Origin: Planctomycetaceae bacterium
GTDB lineage: Bacteria; Planctomycetota; Planctomycetia; Pirellulales; Pirellulaceae
Direction of reading: 5' to 3'
Length of the DNA stretch: 39,528 nucleotides
NCBI GenBank assembly: GCA_007694185.1
Contig: RECD01000187.1
Span: 1 to 39,528, forward strand
The notes under the pieces were generated by a model, which was not told where the DNA came from, ran no database searches, and was given only the letters and a program-made list of their open reading frames with translations. Made by a program: the position numbers and the translations under genes. Of the stretch, positions 18,001 to 25,093 are shown piece after piece. The first letter of the stretch is position 1. Each line of letters begins with the position of its first letter.

Positions 18001-18505
18001 CGTACTCGAAACCTTTGACGCACCCAACGGCGATGTCGCCTGCGTGCGGCGTTCGATTTCGAGCACGCCCTTGCAGGCCCTCGTGACGCTGAACGAACCG
18101 GTTTTCGTCGCCGCGGCCCGCGGGGTGGCCCGGCGAGTGATACCGCTCGCCGCGTCGAACGCCGGCGGGGATGACGCGGCGATCGATCAGGCGTTCATGC
18201 GATTGATCAGTCGCCTTCCTGAGGAAACCGAGCGCCAGGTGCTGCGGCAATTGCTCCATGACCAGCGAAAGCGATATGCCGAGGACCCGGCGGCGGCAGC
18301 CGAACTCGCAGGCCACTTTGCCGTAGCGGACGTTGAAAACGCGGACGGCAACGGTGCCGCGGGCGGCGCGGAGGCTGACCAGGGTGAAAACGTCACGGGA
18401 GAACGATCCGGCGAGGAGCCGACCTTCGATGCGGCCGAGCTCGCGGCGTGGACGCTCGTCTGTCGCGTCATCCTGAACCTCGACGAGACGGTCACCCGAC
18501 CCTGA
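15059..18505 (+). CDS. Planctomycete cytochrome C / DUF1549 / DUF1553 protein
   Basis: A 1148-residue secreted protein with the multi-domain architecture typical of Planctomycetota. After a long basic n-region, a hydrophobic signal segment lies at about 38-52 (MIASALAVVLVTDLVAQ). A planctomycete cytochrome C domain follows, with a haem-binding CFACH at 112-116. DUF1549 spans roughly 225-430 and contains LIRRVYLDLIGLPP, WLDAARYADSDG and a second CxxCH, CAQCH at 403-407 in the family motif CAQCHTHKYDP. DUF1553 spans roughly 800-1070 (LARWVASPTNPLTARSIVNR, DLGLQGDPPSHPELLD). The middle, about 500-700, looks like a beta-rich carbohydrate-binding-type region. Function is not established; a periplasmic redox role linked to polysaccharides has been suggested for the family. 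A short DGKVDD repeat precedes the cytochrome domain. Confidence 0.93.
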   Translation: MNATKSHPVSQFAPRSRARHGRGVSFGCRQRTATRASMIASALAVVLVTDLVAQEPIPQDGPQSTLSAPVGAAVAADAAAGPGPDGKVDDGKVDDDKVDFASQIRPLLSDACFACHGPDAAHREADLRLDLAVGDAASPVGGAIVPGDLATSELWHRINSDDPDLVMPPPHTGKRLDDQAIDLIGRWIEQGADFAEHWAFVPPRKAELPDRAAWGEYHDWPSGTIDAWVLDAMLRQGLSPSPAADRQTLIRRVYLDLIGLPPEPEEVERFVADPSPNAYEQLVDRLLESVHHGERWGRVWLDAARYADSDGFEKDKPRSVWFYRDWVVRALNEDLPYDQFLIKQIAGDRLPGATQDDFVATGFLRNSMINEEGGVDPEQFRMEAMFDRMDAIGKSMLGLTVQCAQCHTHKYDPLSHEDYYALFALLNNCHEASRTVYTPEQQTKREAVLDRIDGLIRERLDADDDWLSRWEKWEVAIRQTRVSPWQPIELAFIPETIGGQKYLPQDDGSYLAAGYAPTKFNPTAEVTLATAEPITAVRLEMLSDPNLPLGGPGRSVDGTWALSEFELQVLRTADDGQQHWEKAAWSGAVATIDLPVTPLGPRYADKSDTPRTLGPIGLAIDGDPNTAWHGDAGPGRRNEPQTAMFVLAEPIPPSGDQPLRLRVALRQNHGGWNSDDNQTHNLGRFRVSVTNDPQPAIAPLPPRDLAELELPMERRSPQRTRELVRRFAEQDALLHDLIEPLEAAWRDHPEGTSQLVLLERERPRVTHRLERGDFLSPREAITPGVPAWLGGEVASADASDRLPERLDLARWVASPTNPLTARSIVNRFWQEYFGTGIVATSDDLGLQGDPPSHPELLDSLAADFMADGWSMKALHRQIVLSATYRQDSAVTPERLARDPENRWLSRGSRVRVPAETLRDLVLSAAGLLDRTVGGPPVYPLVPEFLFVPPASYGPKSWGPIEASGGYRRALYAFRFRSVPFPVLETFDAPNGDVACVRRSISSTPLQALVTLNEPVFVAAARGVARRVIPLAASNAGGDDAAIDQAFMRLISRLPEETERQVLRQLLHDQRKRYAEDPAAAAELAGHFAVADVENADGNGAAGGAEADQGENVTGERSGEEPTFDAAELAAWTLVCRVILNLDETVTRP
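15310..15357 (+). repeat. Short in-frame tandem repeat encoding D-(G/D)-K-V-D units
   Basis: Three near-identical 15-base units (gatgacggcaaggtc-like) encode GKVD-DGKVD-DDKVD at about residues 86-99 of the cytochrome C/DUF1549 protein. They form an acidic linker between the signal segment and the cytochrome domain and could vary in copy number. Confidence 0.7.
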
Positions 18506-18524
18506 GACCCGGGGGCTGTTCGAG

Positions 18525-20093
18525 TCAGTCTGCTGCGGCGGCGGGGCCGTTCGGTCCGCTTCGCGGAAGCGATTCACAATAGGCTTCGACCGCGGCGATC
18601 GCGGCGATCACGTCTTCGCGGGTCGTGCGGTGATTGACCACCGCGGCTCGCAAGGCATGTCGACCATCGACCCGGGTGATCGACAGGATCGGCCCACCGC
18701 GTTGTTGAAAATGGATCGCGATCGCCTCGTTCACAGCCATCGGATCAAGGGAACTGAAGCGGGACGGGTCAGCCGTGAAGCAGCAGACGTTGGAGATCAC
18801 GGGCGAAACCAAACGGAGCCATGCAGACCGCTCGATCTGGTCCCCCATCAACGCCGCCAGGTGGCAATTTCGCGAGACGGTTTCCCCCAAAACGGCCTCA
18901 CCGTAGGCCTGGAGCGTCGCCCAAACCTTGAGCGCCCGAAAGCCGCGCGACAGATCGATGCCGTAGTCACAGAACCAGGGCCCGCCCGCACCCAATCCGG
19001 TGTCTCGCGGACGCAGGTAGGGCGATTCGGACGAAAACGTGGCGCGGTGGAGTTCCCCGTCGCGGAGAAGCGCGATGCCACAGTCGTATTGCACCGACAT
19101 CCATTTGTGGAAATCGAACGCCAGTGAATCGGCCCGATCGATCCCCGCGACCAGGTCGCGGTAGGGGGGATCGGCGATCCGCAGCCAGGCGCCGAAGGCC
19201 CCGTCGACATGCAGCCAAAGCTGCTGCTCTGCGCAGATATCGGCGATCGCGTTCAACGGGTCGTGGCTGCCGGTGTCGACCGAACCGGACGTGCCAATGA
19301 CGCAAAACGGCACGCCGCCGGATTGCCGGTCGCTGCGGATCCGCTCGACCAGTTGCCTCGGGCACATGCCGAACGTTCGTGGAGAACGAGGGACCAGCCG
19401 CAGGTTGTCCGAACCGAGTCCGAGCAACTCGATCGCCTTGATGGTCGCTTGGTGGACCCCTTCCACGGCGTAGGCGGTGAGTTGGGGTGCGTCCCGAACT
19501 CCGGTCCGGCGAACGGTCGCCCCGAGCGCCCGTTGCCGGGCGACAGCCAAGCCGATCAGCGTCGCCTGCGAAGTGCCGGTGACCAGCACGCCGCTAGCAC
19601 CGGCTGGCAAACCGAATCGGTCTCGGCACCAGGCGATCACTTCCCGTTCGATGTAGACCGCGCCGTGGTTTCGCCCGCCGCAGTTGCTGTTCATCGTCGC
19701 CGCGACCATCTCCGCCAACAGCCCGGCCACCGTCCCCGTACCCTGAACCCAACCGAAAAAGGCGGGATGAGTGTTCCCCGAGCCGTAAGGGAGGATCTCA
19801 CGCACCATCTTGTCGGCGGTCGCCTCGAGTCCGATCGCCTGGCCGGATTCCTCGAGGGCGGTAGCCCGCATCGCCCCTTCGGGAAACTCCCGCCAAGGCC
19901 GATCGCGGATGTTTTGCAAGTGCTCCAGACACGAATCGAGCAGCTTGTGAGCCACGTCGCGACAGGCTTGCCAATCCTCCGGATCGAGGGAGGGCTGAGT
20001 CTCGGCAGGGTCGTGGGTTCGGCTCACGATGGCTTTCGGCGGCACGGTAGAGGTGGATCGATGGAGCACTGACAACGGACATTGGGAAGGCAT
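18525..20093 (-). CDS. PLP-dependent aromatic-L-amino-acid decarboxylase family protein
   Basis: A 522-residue group II pyridoxal-phosphate decarboxylase, related to aromatic-amino-acid, tyrosine and glutamate decarboxylases. Key residues are visible: GNTHPAFFGW near 106-115, GVLVTGTSQATLIGL at 168-182 (phosphate side), EGVHQATIKA with the ring-stacking His214, HVDGAFGAW with Asp297 for the pyridine nitrogen, and the PLP lysine K330 in FDFHKWM. The enzyme should release CO2 from an amino acid, but the substrate cannot be assigned. I use ATG 20093, which has AAGG upstream. GTG at 20027 (VSRTHDP) is possible since family similarity begins after it. It converges on the end of the DUF1549/DUF1553 gene with only 19 bases between the stops. 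Confidence 0.9.
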   Translation of the reverse strand: MPSQCPLSVLHRSTSTVPPKAIVSRTHDPAETQPSLDPEDWQACRDVAHKLLDSCLEHLQNIRDRPWREFPEGAMRATALEESGQAIGLEATADKMVREILPYGSGNTHPAFFGWVQGTGTVAGLLAEMVAATMNSNCGGRNHGAVYIEREVIAWCRDRFGLPAGASGVLVTGTSQATLIGLAVARQRALGATVRRTGVRDAPQLTAYAVEGVHQATIKAIELLGLGSDNLRLVPRSPRTFGMCPRQLVERIRSDRQSGGVPFCVIGTSGSVDTGSHDPLNAIADICAEQQLWLHVDGAFGAWLRIADPPYRDLVAGIDRADSLAFDFHKWMSVQYDCGIALLRDGELHRATFSSESPYLRPRDTGLGAGGPWFCDYGIDLSRGFRALKVWATLQAYGEAVLGETVSRNCHLAALMGDQIERSAWLRLVSPVISNVCCFTADPSRFSSLDPMAVNEAIAIHFQQRGGPILSITRVDGRHALRAAVVNHRTTREDVIAAIAAVEAYCESLPRSGPNGPAAAAD

Positions 20094-20461
20094 GGCCGGC
20101 CCTTTCCGACCGGACCGTAGCGGCGCAAAACATAGCGGACAGCACGCAAGTGCCACAGGCTTGTTGCCCACAGCGACAAACCGCAGCAGTCGGATTGTTC
20201 CAACGGACTCAACCGGAAACGATCGACCACCTGCGGCCGGTTCACACGGCGAACTGGAGGCGTGGAAAACGCCGGCTACGACGTCGATTCTCGAGATATT
20301 CGAGCGGCCGGGAAGAGCGGTTCATGGTCCCGACGAGGTTGTGAACTTTTAAAGTGGCAGGCACAGTCCCCGTGCCATCCGCCCGCCCGGCTCCCAAAAG
20401 CGTTGCTTTTGGAGGCTCACGGCACACGGTGTGTGCCTACTACTTTGACTTTCGAAACCAT
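20094..20461. other. Intergenic region carrying a repeat element
   Basis: About 370 bases lie between the decarboxylase start and the exbD stop, both on the minus strand. The only structured part is the 96-bp element at 20351-20446, listed separately. The rest (20094-20350) has open frames with no family resemblance. It should hold the decarboxylase promoter, which I cannot locate. Confidence 0.6.
20351..20446. mobile_element. MITE/REP-like element with terminal inverted repeats
   Basis: A 96-bp element with imperfect terminal inverted repeats: AAAGTGGCAGGCACA at 20351-20365, and the complement of 20432-20446 reads AAAGTAGTAGGCACA (13 of 15 match). It contains three hairpins. GGCAC/GTGCC at 20360-20376 and GGCACAC/GTGTGCC at 20421-20437 are placed symmetrically, each 9 bases from its end. 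A central CCAAAAGC/GCTTTTGG lies at 20394-20412. There is no coding capacity. I see no clear target-site duplication and no second copy in the window. The design suggests a short non-autonomous mobile or REP-type repeat. Confidence 0.65.
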
Positions 20462-20872
20462 TCACGGCCTCGGCGGGGCCGATCGACGTGTGGTGACCAG
20501 GGTGATCTGATCGATCCCGGCGTCGCTGGTGTCTTTCAGCAACGGGGCGATGGTCCCGTAGGGAACCGCGGCGTCGACCCGCAACCGGACGGCGGAGATG
20601 TCGCCGAAACGGTCCCGATGCTCGCGGATCCGACGGCCGATCTGCTCGGGCGCGACCACCGCCCCCCCGATCTGATAGGTCCGTTTCGCATCGAGGTGGA
20701 TCGTGAGCCAGCGGGCCGCGGGATCCAGTTTTTCGCCACGGGTCGATGCGGGCAAATCGAGTGGCGGTCGATTCTCGCGCCGAGCCAAATGGCCGGAGAC
20801 GAGGAAAAAGATGATCAACAAAAAAACGACGTCGACCAGCGGCGTCATCGATAGGTTCACACGGTCGTTCAT
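20462..20872 (-). CDS. exbD: ExbD/TolR family biopolymer transport protein
   Basis: A 136-residue ExbD/TolR protein. One N-terminal membrane helix ([19 protein letters not shown], about 9-27) carries the conserved Asp13 used in proton-motive-force coupling, and a periplasmic domain follows. The C-terminal part ([29 protein letters not shown]) is typical of ExbD. It normally works with an ExbB/TolQ partner, and none is encoded nearby. The ATG at 20872 overlaps the tadA stop as ATGA, so translation is probably coupled. An extension of the frame upstream lies inside tadA in another phase and is not real. Assignment to the TonB-type or the Tol-type system is not possible. Confidence 0.9.
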   Translation of the reverse strand: MNDRVNLSMTPLVDVVFLLIIFFLVSGHLARRENRPPLDLPASTRGEKLDPAARWLTIHLDAKRTYQIGGAVVAPEQIGRRIREHRDRFGDISAVRLRVDAAVPYGTIAPLLKDTSDAGIDQITLVTTRRSAPPRP

Positions 20873-21369
20873 TTCTTGCCCAGCGCCCGCTTCGCGGCAA
20901 AGAATTCGGTCAACAAGCTGCCGCATTCGTCCGCCATGATCCCACTGACGATTTCGCAGCGATGATTCAGGCGCGGGTCGTCGAGCAGTCGGTACAAGCT
21001 CTCGACCGCTCCCGCCTTGGGGTCGGTGGCCCCGAAAACGACCCGGGGGATTCTCGCCAACAGGATCGCGCCGGCGCACATCGGACAGGGCTCGAGCGTC
21101 ACGAACAGCGTGCAGCCTTCCAGCCGCCAGTCCGAAAGTGATGAGGCGGCCTGCGTGATCGCCAGCATCTCGGCGTGCGCCGTCGGGTCACGCAATTGCT
21201 CTCGACCGTTGTGGGCTTGAGCCAAAACGCGGCCGTCACGCAGGATCACGGCTCCGACCGGAACCTCGTCCGCCTGGAACGCCAGCTTCGCTTGGCGGAT
21301 CGCCTGCATCATCCCGTCGTGATCCGGGTCGAGCTTGGGCAGGTCGTCGTCGAACCGATATTCGATCAC
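20869..21369 (-). CDS. tadA: tRNA adenosine(34) deaminase
   Basis: A 166-residue zinc deaminase of the TadA family, which converts adenosine-34 to inosine in the anticodon of tRNA-Arg(ACG). The catalytic zinc site is clear: HAE at 66-68, with Glu68 as proton shuttle, and PCPMC with Cys95 and Cys98. [16 protein letters not shown] (35-50) and the HNGRE turn match the family. Start is GTG at 21369, overlapping the TGA of the preceding DUF1080 gene as GTGA; the exbD ATG in turn overlaps this gene's stop. A longer GTG-initiated frame to 21417 adds an Arg/Pro stretch inside the upstream gene and is less likely. The double overlap makes a tightly coupled three-gene unit. Confidence 0.92.
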   Translation of the reverse strand: MIEYRFDDDLPKLDPDHDGMMQAIRQAKLAFQADEVPVGAVILRDGRVLAQAHNGREQLRDPTAHAEMLAITQAASSLSDWRLEGCTLFVTLEPCPMCAGAILLARIPRVVFGATDPKAGAVESLYRLLDDPRLNHRCEIVSGIMADECGSLLTEFFAAKRALGKK

Positions 21370-22067
21370 GGTTTGGCCAATTCGCGGACGCGGACGTTGC
21401 GGATTTCGGACTCGCACTGAAACGCGGCAAAACCGACCGGGGTCGATTCTTCCAATTCGGCCCGGATGTCCAGTGGGCGGTCGTCGCGGACGAACTCGAT
21501 GATTTCATCGTCATCGAGCCACGTGACCAGCTTTTTATCGGTGACCCGCATGCGGATTTTGTACCAACGGTTCTGCTCGAACTCGCGGATCATCATCGTC
21601 TCGTTGTTGGCCGCGTCCATCCCGCCGATGCTCGAAAGCCCGATCAGCGAACCGCCCCAACCGCCCAAAATCAAACTGAACCGCTGATCGCCGACCGGCA
21701 ACGTCATGCCGCAGAAAAAATCAAAGCCGTTGGTCCGCCTGGCTTCCAACGAGATCTCGTAGTTCTGCTTCGGGAACTCGCCTTCCCAGCGAACTCCGGT
21801 CAACGGGTCGCCGAAGCCGAGCGAGATCACCCCCTCCTTGATCTTGATCTCCCCATCACCACCGAACCGGGATTCCACCCAGGAGGAACCTTCCTTGATT
21901 TCGAGCGATTTCCAAGCGGCAGCAGCGGGCTTCTCTTTCGCCGGCGTGGGCGGTTCATCAGCCACAGCGAATGGCGTGCCCGCGTAGGCCGCGAAAGCGA
22001 GCACGACGCTCAGCACGCACGGCCCTAGCGGACACTTAAGCGAGTGTGGGGTCAGGATCGAGGACAT
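21366..22067 (-). CDS. Secreted DUF1080 / 3-keto-disaccharide hydrolase-like protein
   Basis: A 233-residue exported protein. Signal peptide: hydrophobic [21 protein letters not shown], likely cut near residue 36 (AVADEP). The rest is a single beta-sandwich of the concanavalin-like type found in DUF1080 proteins: [18 protein letters not shown], then [23 protein letters not shown], then [25 protein letters not shown], and a closing [19 protein letters not shown]. Many family members bind or cleave (3-keto-)glycosides; no catalytic residue is certain here. ATG 22067 has AGGAG about 7 bases upstream. It is the first gene of the unit with tadA and exbD, which is an odd partnership for a secreted protein. 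Confidence 0.8.
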   Translation of the reverse strand: MSSILTPHSLKCPLGPCVLSVVLAFAAYAGTPFAVADEPPTPAKEKPAAAAWKSLEIKEGSSWVESRFGGDGEIKIKEGVISLGFGDPLTGVRWEGEFPKQNYEISLEARRTNGFDFFCGMTLPVGDQRFSLILGGWGGSLIGLSSIGGMDAANNETMMIREFEQNRWYKIRMRVTDKKLVTWLDDDEIIEFVRDDRPLDIRAELEESTPVGFAAFQCESEIRNVRVRELAKP

Positions 22068-22231
22068 CGGGGGACTCCTGGTGACGGCCGGATGGGGCGG
22101 GTCGATCGAACCCGCATCATAACCTGACCGGCGTTTCTGCGAACGCCCGCCGCTCGAACTTGCCCGCTCGGATTCACTCGCTCGAATTCAACAGCAAAGC
22201 GAGTACCCGTCCGCCTCCAGGTCGGATCCGG

Positions 22232-22247
22232 TCACGGCGTGCCGTGA
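22232..22247. terminator. Hairpin just past the membrane-protein gene
   Basis: TCACGGC at 22232-22238 and GCCGTGA at 22241-22247 form a perfect stem about 10 bases beyond the stop of the minus-strand membrane protein. No T-run follows, so termination is only a guess. Confidence 0.35.
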
Positions 22248-22256
22248 GGACAAAGC

Positions 22257-23141
22257 TCATTCCGTCGGGAGAAGTTGAACGGCGATCCCGACGGCCGTCA
22301 CCGCGATGGCGACCACGGCCGCGGTGGCAACGCGGCACAACTGCGACCGGCCTGTCAGCAGTGAGTCGATCGCCACGACCGCTGGGCCCACCAGCAGCAG
22401 CGCGGCATAGCTCCACCACGGATGATCTTCGTAGCTGTAGAACCGCCCCGCCGCAGTCATCACGGTGGCAAAGGCGACGACCGGATACGCCAGTCCCACG
22501 GCGACGCCATGCCGCAGACGACCGCAACCGGCCAACACCACAGCCGGCAACGTCGCGAAGATCGCCGCCATCGTCCACTCGGCAAGGGCGCTGTAAGTGG
22601 TTGCGGCAACAAACATCGGCCCCGCCAAAGAGGCCAACAGGACCAGCGGAAACCAGCGGTCAGAATCTCGCATCGCCAAACGGTCACAGGACCAAAAGCC
22701 GAGCAGGCAGGTCGTGGCCAGCAACAAACCCCAGCCGCGATGAAAAGCCAGCGTATCTTCCCAGCCCTCGCCCGTCGGGAGGCTGATCGTCGCGGTCAGC
22801 ATCGCCAACAAGCCCGCGATGACCCAGCGGCCGCCGGAATCCCGCCAAGCGATACCGGTCAAGGGAGCGAGCAGCGCGGCGGCCATCAGGACGGGCAGGT
22901 AACCACGCTGCCAAAAATCATCCGGCCAAACGGCGAACCAAGGTTCACCCCTGACGATCCTCCAACCGATCAACGCGGCCAGAATCGCAAAACCCCACGC
23001 CAAGCCGATCACGGAGGCCGTGATCGCGAAACCGGGATGGCGAGAGACACTCAGATCGCTGCGCCGATCGGCCAGCAGGCAAGCCGCCAGGACGATCGTC
23101 GCGGGGATCAAGCCGCAGACCAGCCAGATGCTCGCATCCAT
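22257..23141 (-). CDS. Multi-pass membrane protein, unknown function
   Basis: A 294-residue integral membrane protein with about eight to nine hydrophobic segments spread over its whole length. Examples are WLVCGLIPATIVLAACLLA at the start, FAITASVIGLAWGFAILAALIGW, WVIAGLLAMLTATISL, AVAVGLAYPVVAFATVM-like stretches and AALLLVGPAVVAIDSLL. I recognise no family signature. Start is ATG 23141 (MDASIW). The frame opens at a TTG at 23165, but the ATG is better placed at the first membrane helix. It lies between the YceI gene (55 bases upstream on the same strand) and the DUF1080-tadA-exbD unit, with 189 bases before the latter. Confidence 0.75.
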   Translation of the reverse strand: MDASIWLVCGLIPATIVLAACLLADRRSDLSVSRHPGFAITASVIGLAWGFAILAALIGWRIVRGEPWFAVWPDDFWQRGYLPVLMAAALLAPLTGIAWRDSGGRWVIAGLLAMLTATISLPTGEGWEDTLAFHRGWGLLLATTCLLGFWSCDRLAMRDSDRWFPLVLLASLAGPMFVAATTYSALAEWTMAAIFATLPAVVLAGCGRLRHGVAVGLAYPVVAFATVMTAAGRFYSYEDHPWWSYAALLLVGPAVVAIDSLLTGRSQLCRVATAAVVAIAVTAVGIAVQLLPTE

Positions 23142-23196
23142 CTCGAACTCGCCAAGTGAGGCCAACCCTTAGGCCAGGATCGGGACGACGCCCGGC

Positions 23197-23745
23197 TCAG
23201 CGGGCCAACACCAAAGTGGCGGTGATCTCCACGTCGTTCTCGATGTTGCCGACGCCGTAATTCATGCCCCACTTGGTCCGATCGATTTTGAACTTCGCCA
23301 CCAGATGAACCTTGTCGTCGATCGACTCGACTTCGCAGGGAACAGTCACTGCGACCGTCTTGCCGAGCATCGTCATGTCTCCCGTGATCTTGACGTCGGA
23401 CTCATCTTCGGCAGCGATCTTGGTCGCCTTGAAGGTCAGCTTCGGGAACTTACGGACGTCGAAGAAGTCGGGGTTCTTGAGGTGATTGGTCAACTTGTCG
23501 TTGTCCGACCAAAGGCTGTTCGTGTCGATCTCGATCTCCAGCGTACTGGCCGAAGGGTCGTCGAAATTGGCGACCGACTTGACCTTGAACGATTTGAACC
23601 CGCCGACATGCTTGCCGTCTGTTTTGCGTCCGACGAAATCGATTTTCGACTTCTCGGGATCGAGCGTCAGCGCCTCGTTGGCGGCAAGCGGCGAGGAAAG
23701 CAGCAGGGCGATGACCGTCGCCAGAGGCAAAAAACGGAACAACAT
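23197..23745 (-). CDS. YceI family protein
   Basis: A 182-residue secreted YceI-family protein, a lipocalin-like barrel that in relatives binds polyisoprenoid chains. A signal peptide MLFRFLPLATVIALLLSSPLAA is cut near residue 22. The YceI pattern is present: LDPEKSKIDFVGRKTDGKHVGGF near the start, DTNSLWSDNDKLTNHLKNPDFFDVRKFPKLTFKATKI in the middle, and LGKTVAVTVPCEV and the closing NDVEITATLVLAR. ATG 23745 has GAGGA about 8 bases upstream; a longer frame to 23796 only adds a short polar stretch. It stands divergent to the polyprenyl-phosphate transferase gene, 118 bases away. A lipid-carrier link between the two is possible but unproven. Confidence 0.92.
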   Translation of the reverse strand: MLFRFLPLATVIALLLSSPLAANEALTLDPEKSKIDFVGRKTDGKHVGGFKSFKVKSVANFDDPSASTLEIEIDTNSLWSDNDKLTNHLKNPDFFDVRKFPKLTFKATKIAAEDESDVKITGDMTMLGKTVAVTVPCEVESIDDKVHLVAKFKIDRTKWGMNYGVGNIENDVEITATLVLAR

Positions 23746-23863
23746 GGTCGGGATTCCTCGGGAAATGAGCGTGATCGAACGGTAGGTATTCCGCAATTCG
23801 TCTTAGTTTAACCGGTCGGGAAGCAAGCGGCAGCAACTTTGGCATCGGCAGAGGTCCTAGCAT

Positions 23864-25093
23864 GTGGCGGGCGTCCTGACGGAATTCGGTGAACGGGCTA
23901 AGATGAGGCTCGGGTCTGGGGGTCTGGGGATTCAGCCACTGAGCGGTGGGGTTTTGTCGTTGTCCGAACCATGGGTAGGCATCTGGTTGGCGGCCGTGAC
24001 GGCGGTGCCGGCTTGTTTGGTCTCGGGCTTGGTCATGTTCCCGATCCGCCGGCATGCGCGACGGTTGGGATTGCTCGATCGCCCAGGGGGGCACAAGTCG
24101 CATGTCGTGCCGACGCCGCTGGGCGGCGGAATCGGCATCTGGTTGGGCGTGGTCACGACGATCGCCGCGGGCACCTTGGCGGTTGCGGCTTGTCGCGGTT
24201 CGGAATCGCTGCGGGATTGGTTGCCGACCGTCATCGCCACGCACCTCGATGGGGTTTGGTCACGAGTCGGCGAGATCTGGGGACTGATGGCCGGTGGCAC
24301 GATCCTGGTGGGACTCGGTTTGTGGGATGACCGCCGCGGGATCGGTTGGCAACTTCGGCTGGGCGTGCAGTTTCTGGTCGCCACCGGCGTGGTGCTGGGG
24401 CTGGGCTACGGCTTCACGGTCTTCATCCCGCTCCCCTGGCTGACCCAAGCCCTGTCGATCATTTGGGTCGTCGCGTTGATCAATTCGTTCAACATGCTCG
24501 ACAACATGGATGGGCTGAGCGGCGGCGTGGCCATCATCGGCTGCGCCTCCCTGGCGGTCGTCATGTTTTCGACGCCCGGGACGGCAGGGGAACCGCAGTG
24601 GTTTGTGGCCGCGTTGTTGATGGTGCTGCTGGGGGCGGCCGTCGGCTTTTTGTTTCACAACTGGCCGCCGGCGAAGATTTTCATGGGCGACGGCGGCAGT
24701 TATTTCGTCGGTTATCTGATCGCGGTGGCGACGCTGATCGCCACCTACGCCAATTACGAAAGCGGCACGCCGCACGCGGTCTTCGCGCCGGTTTGCGCCC
24801 TGGCCGTCCCGCTGTATGACTTGACGACGGTGCTTTGGATTCGTCTCCGTGAGGGCCGCAGCCCGTTTCAGGCGGATCAGCGACATTTTTCACATCGGCT
24901 GGTAGCGCTCGGTCTTAGCCGAACGCGGGCGGTCCTGACCATCTACCTGGTGTGCGCGACCTGCGGCTTGGCGGCGGTGTTGCTGACCCGAGTCGGCGTC
25001 GACTCGGCCGCGATGGTGCTCGGGATCGTCGGCTGCATGCTGTTGCTGATCGGCATTTTGGAATCGACCGGATGGCGAAACGGAAACGCTTGA
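23864..25093 (+). CDS. Undecaprenyl-phosphate sugar-1-phosphate transferase (WecA/MraY family)
   Basis: A 409-residue polyprenyl-phosphate phosphoglycosyltransferase with about ten membrane helices. It moves a sugar-1-phosphate from a nucleotide sugar onto undecaprenyl phosphate, the first step in O-antigen, capsule or related glycan synthesis. Motifs: LLDRPGGHKSHVVPTPLGGG near 70-89, the catalytic NSFNMLDNMDGLSGG from Asn207 (Asp216 in MDG), PPAKIFMGDGGS with Asp276, and HFSHRLVALGLS. The histidine-rich end resembles WecA/TagO more than MraY. I use GTG 23864 with GAGG about 9 bases before it; ATG 23903 is an alternative. Its 3' end overlaps the ligase-like gene by 22 bases, and the two likely act in one surface-glycan pathway. 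Confidence 0.9.
   Translation: MAGVLTEFGERAKMRLGSGGLGIQPLSGGVLSLSEPWVGIWLAAVTAVPACLVSGLVMFPIRRHARRLGLLDRPGGHKSHVVPTPLGGGIGIWLGVVTTIAAGTLAVAACRGSESLRDWLPTVIATHLDGVWSRVGEIWGLMAGGTILVGLGLWDDRRGIGWQLRLGVQFLVATGVVLGLGYGFTVFIPLPWLTQALSIIWVVALINSFNMLDNMDGLSGGVAIIGCASLAVVMFSTPGTAGEPQWFVAALLMVLLGAAVGFLFHNWPPAKIFMGDGGSYFVGYLIAVATLIATYANYESGTPHAVFAPVCALAVPLYDLTTVLWIRLREGRSPFQADQRHFSHRLVALGLSRTRAVLTIYLVCATCGLAAVLLTRVGVDSAAMVLGIVGCMLLLIGILESTGWRNGNA

Noticed and set aside
20029-20352. Possible small gene upstream of the decarboxylase
   Set aside because: The translation is low in hydrophobic residues, lacks a family match, and starts inside the decarboxylase gene on the other strand.
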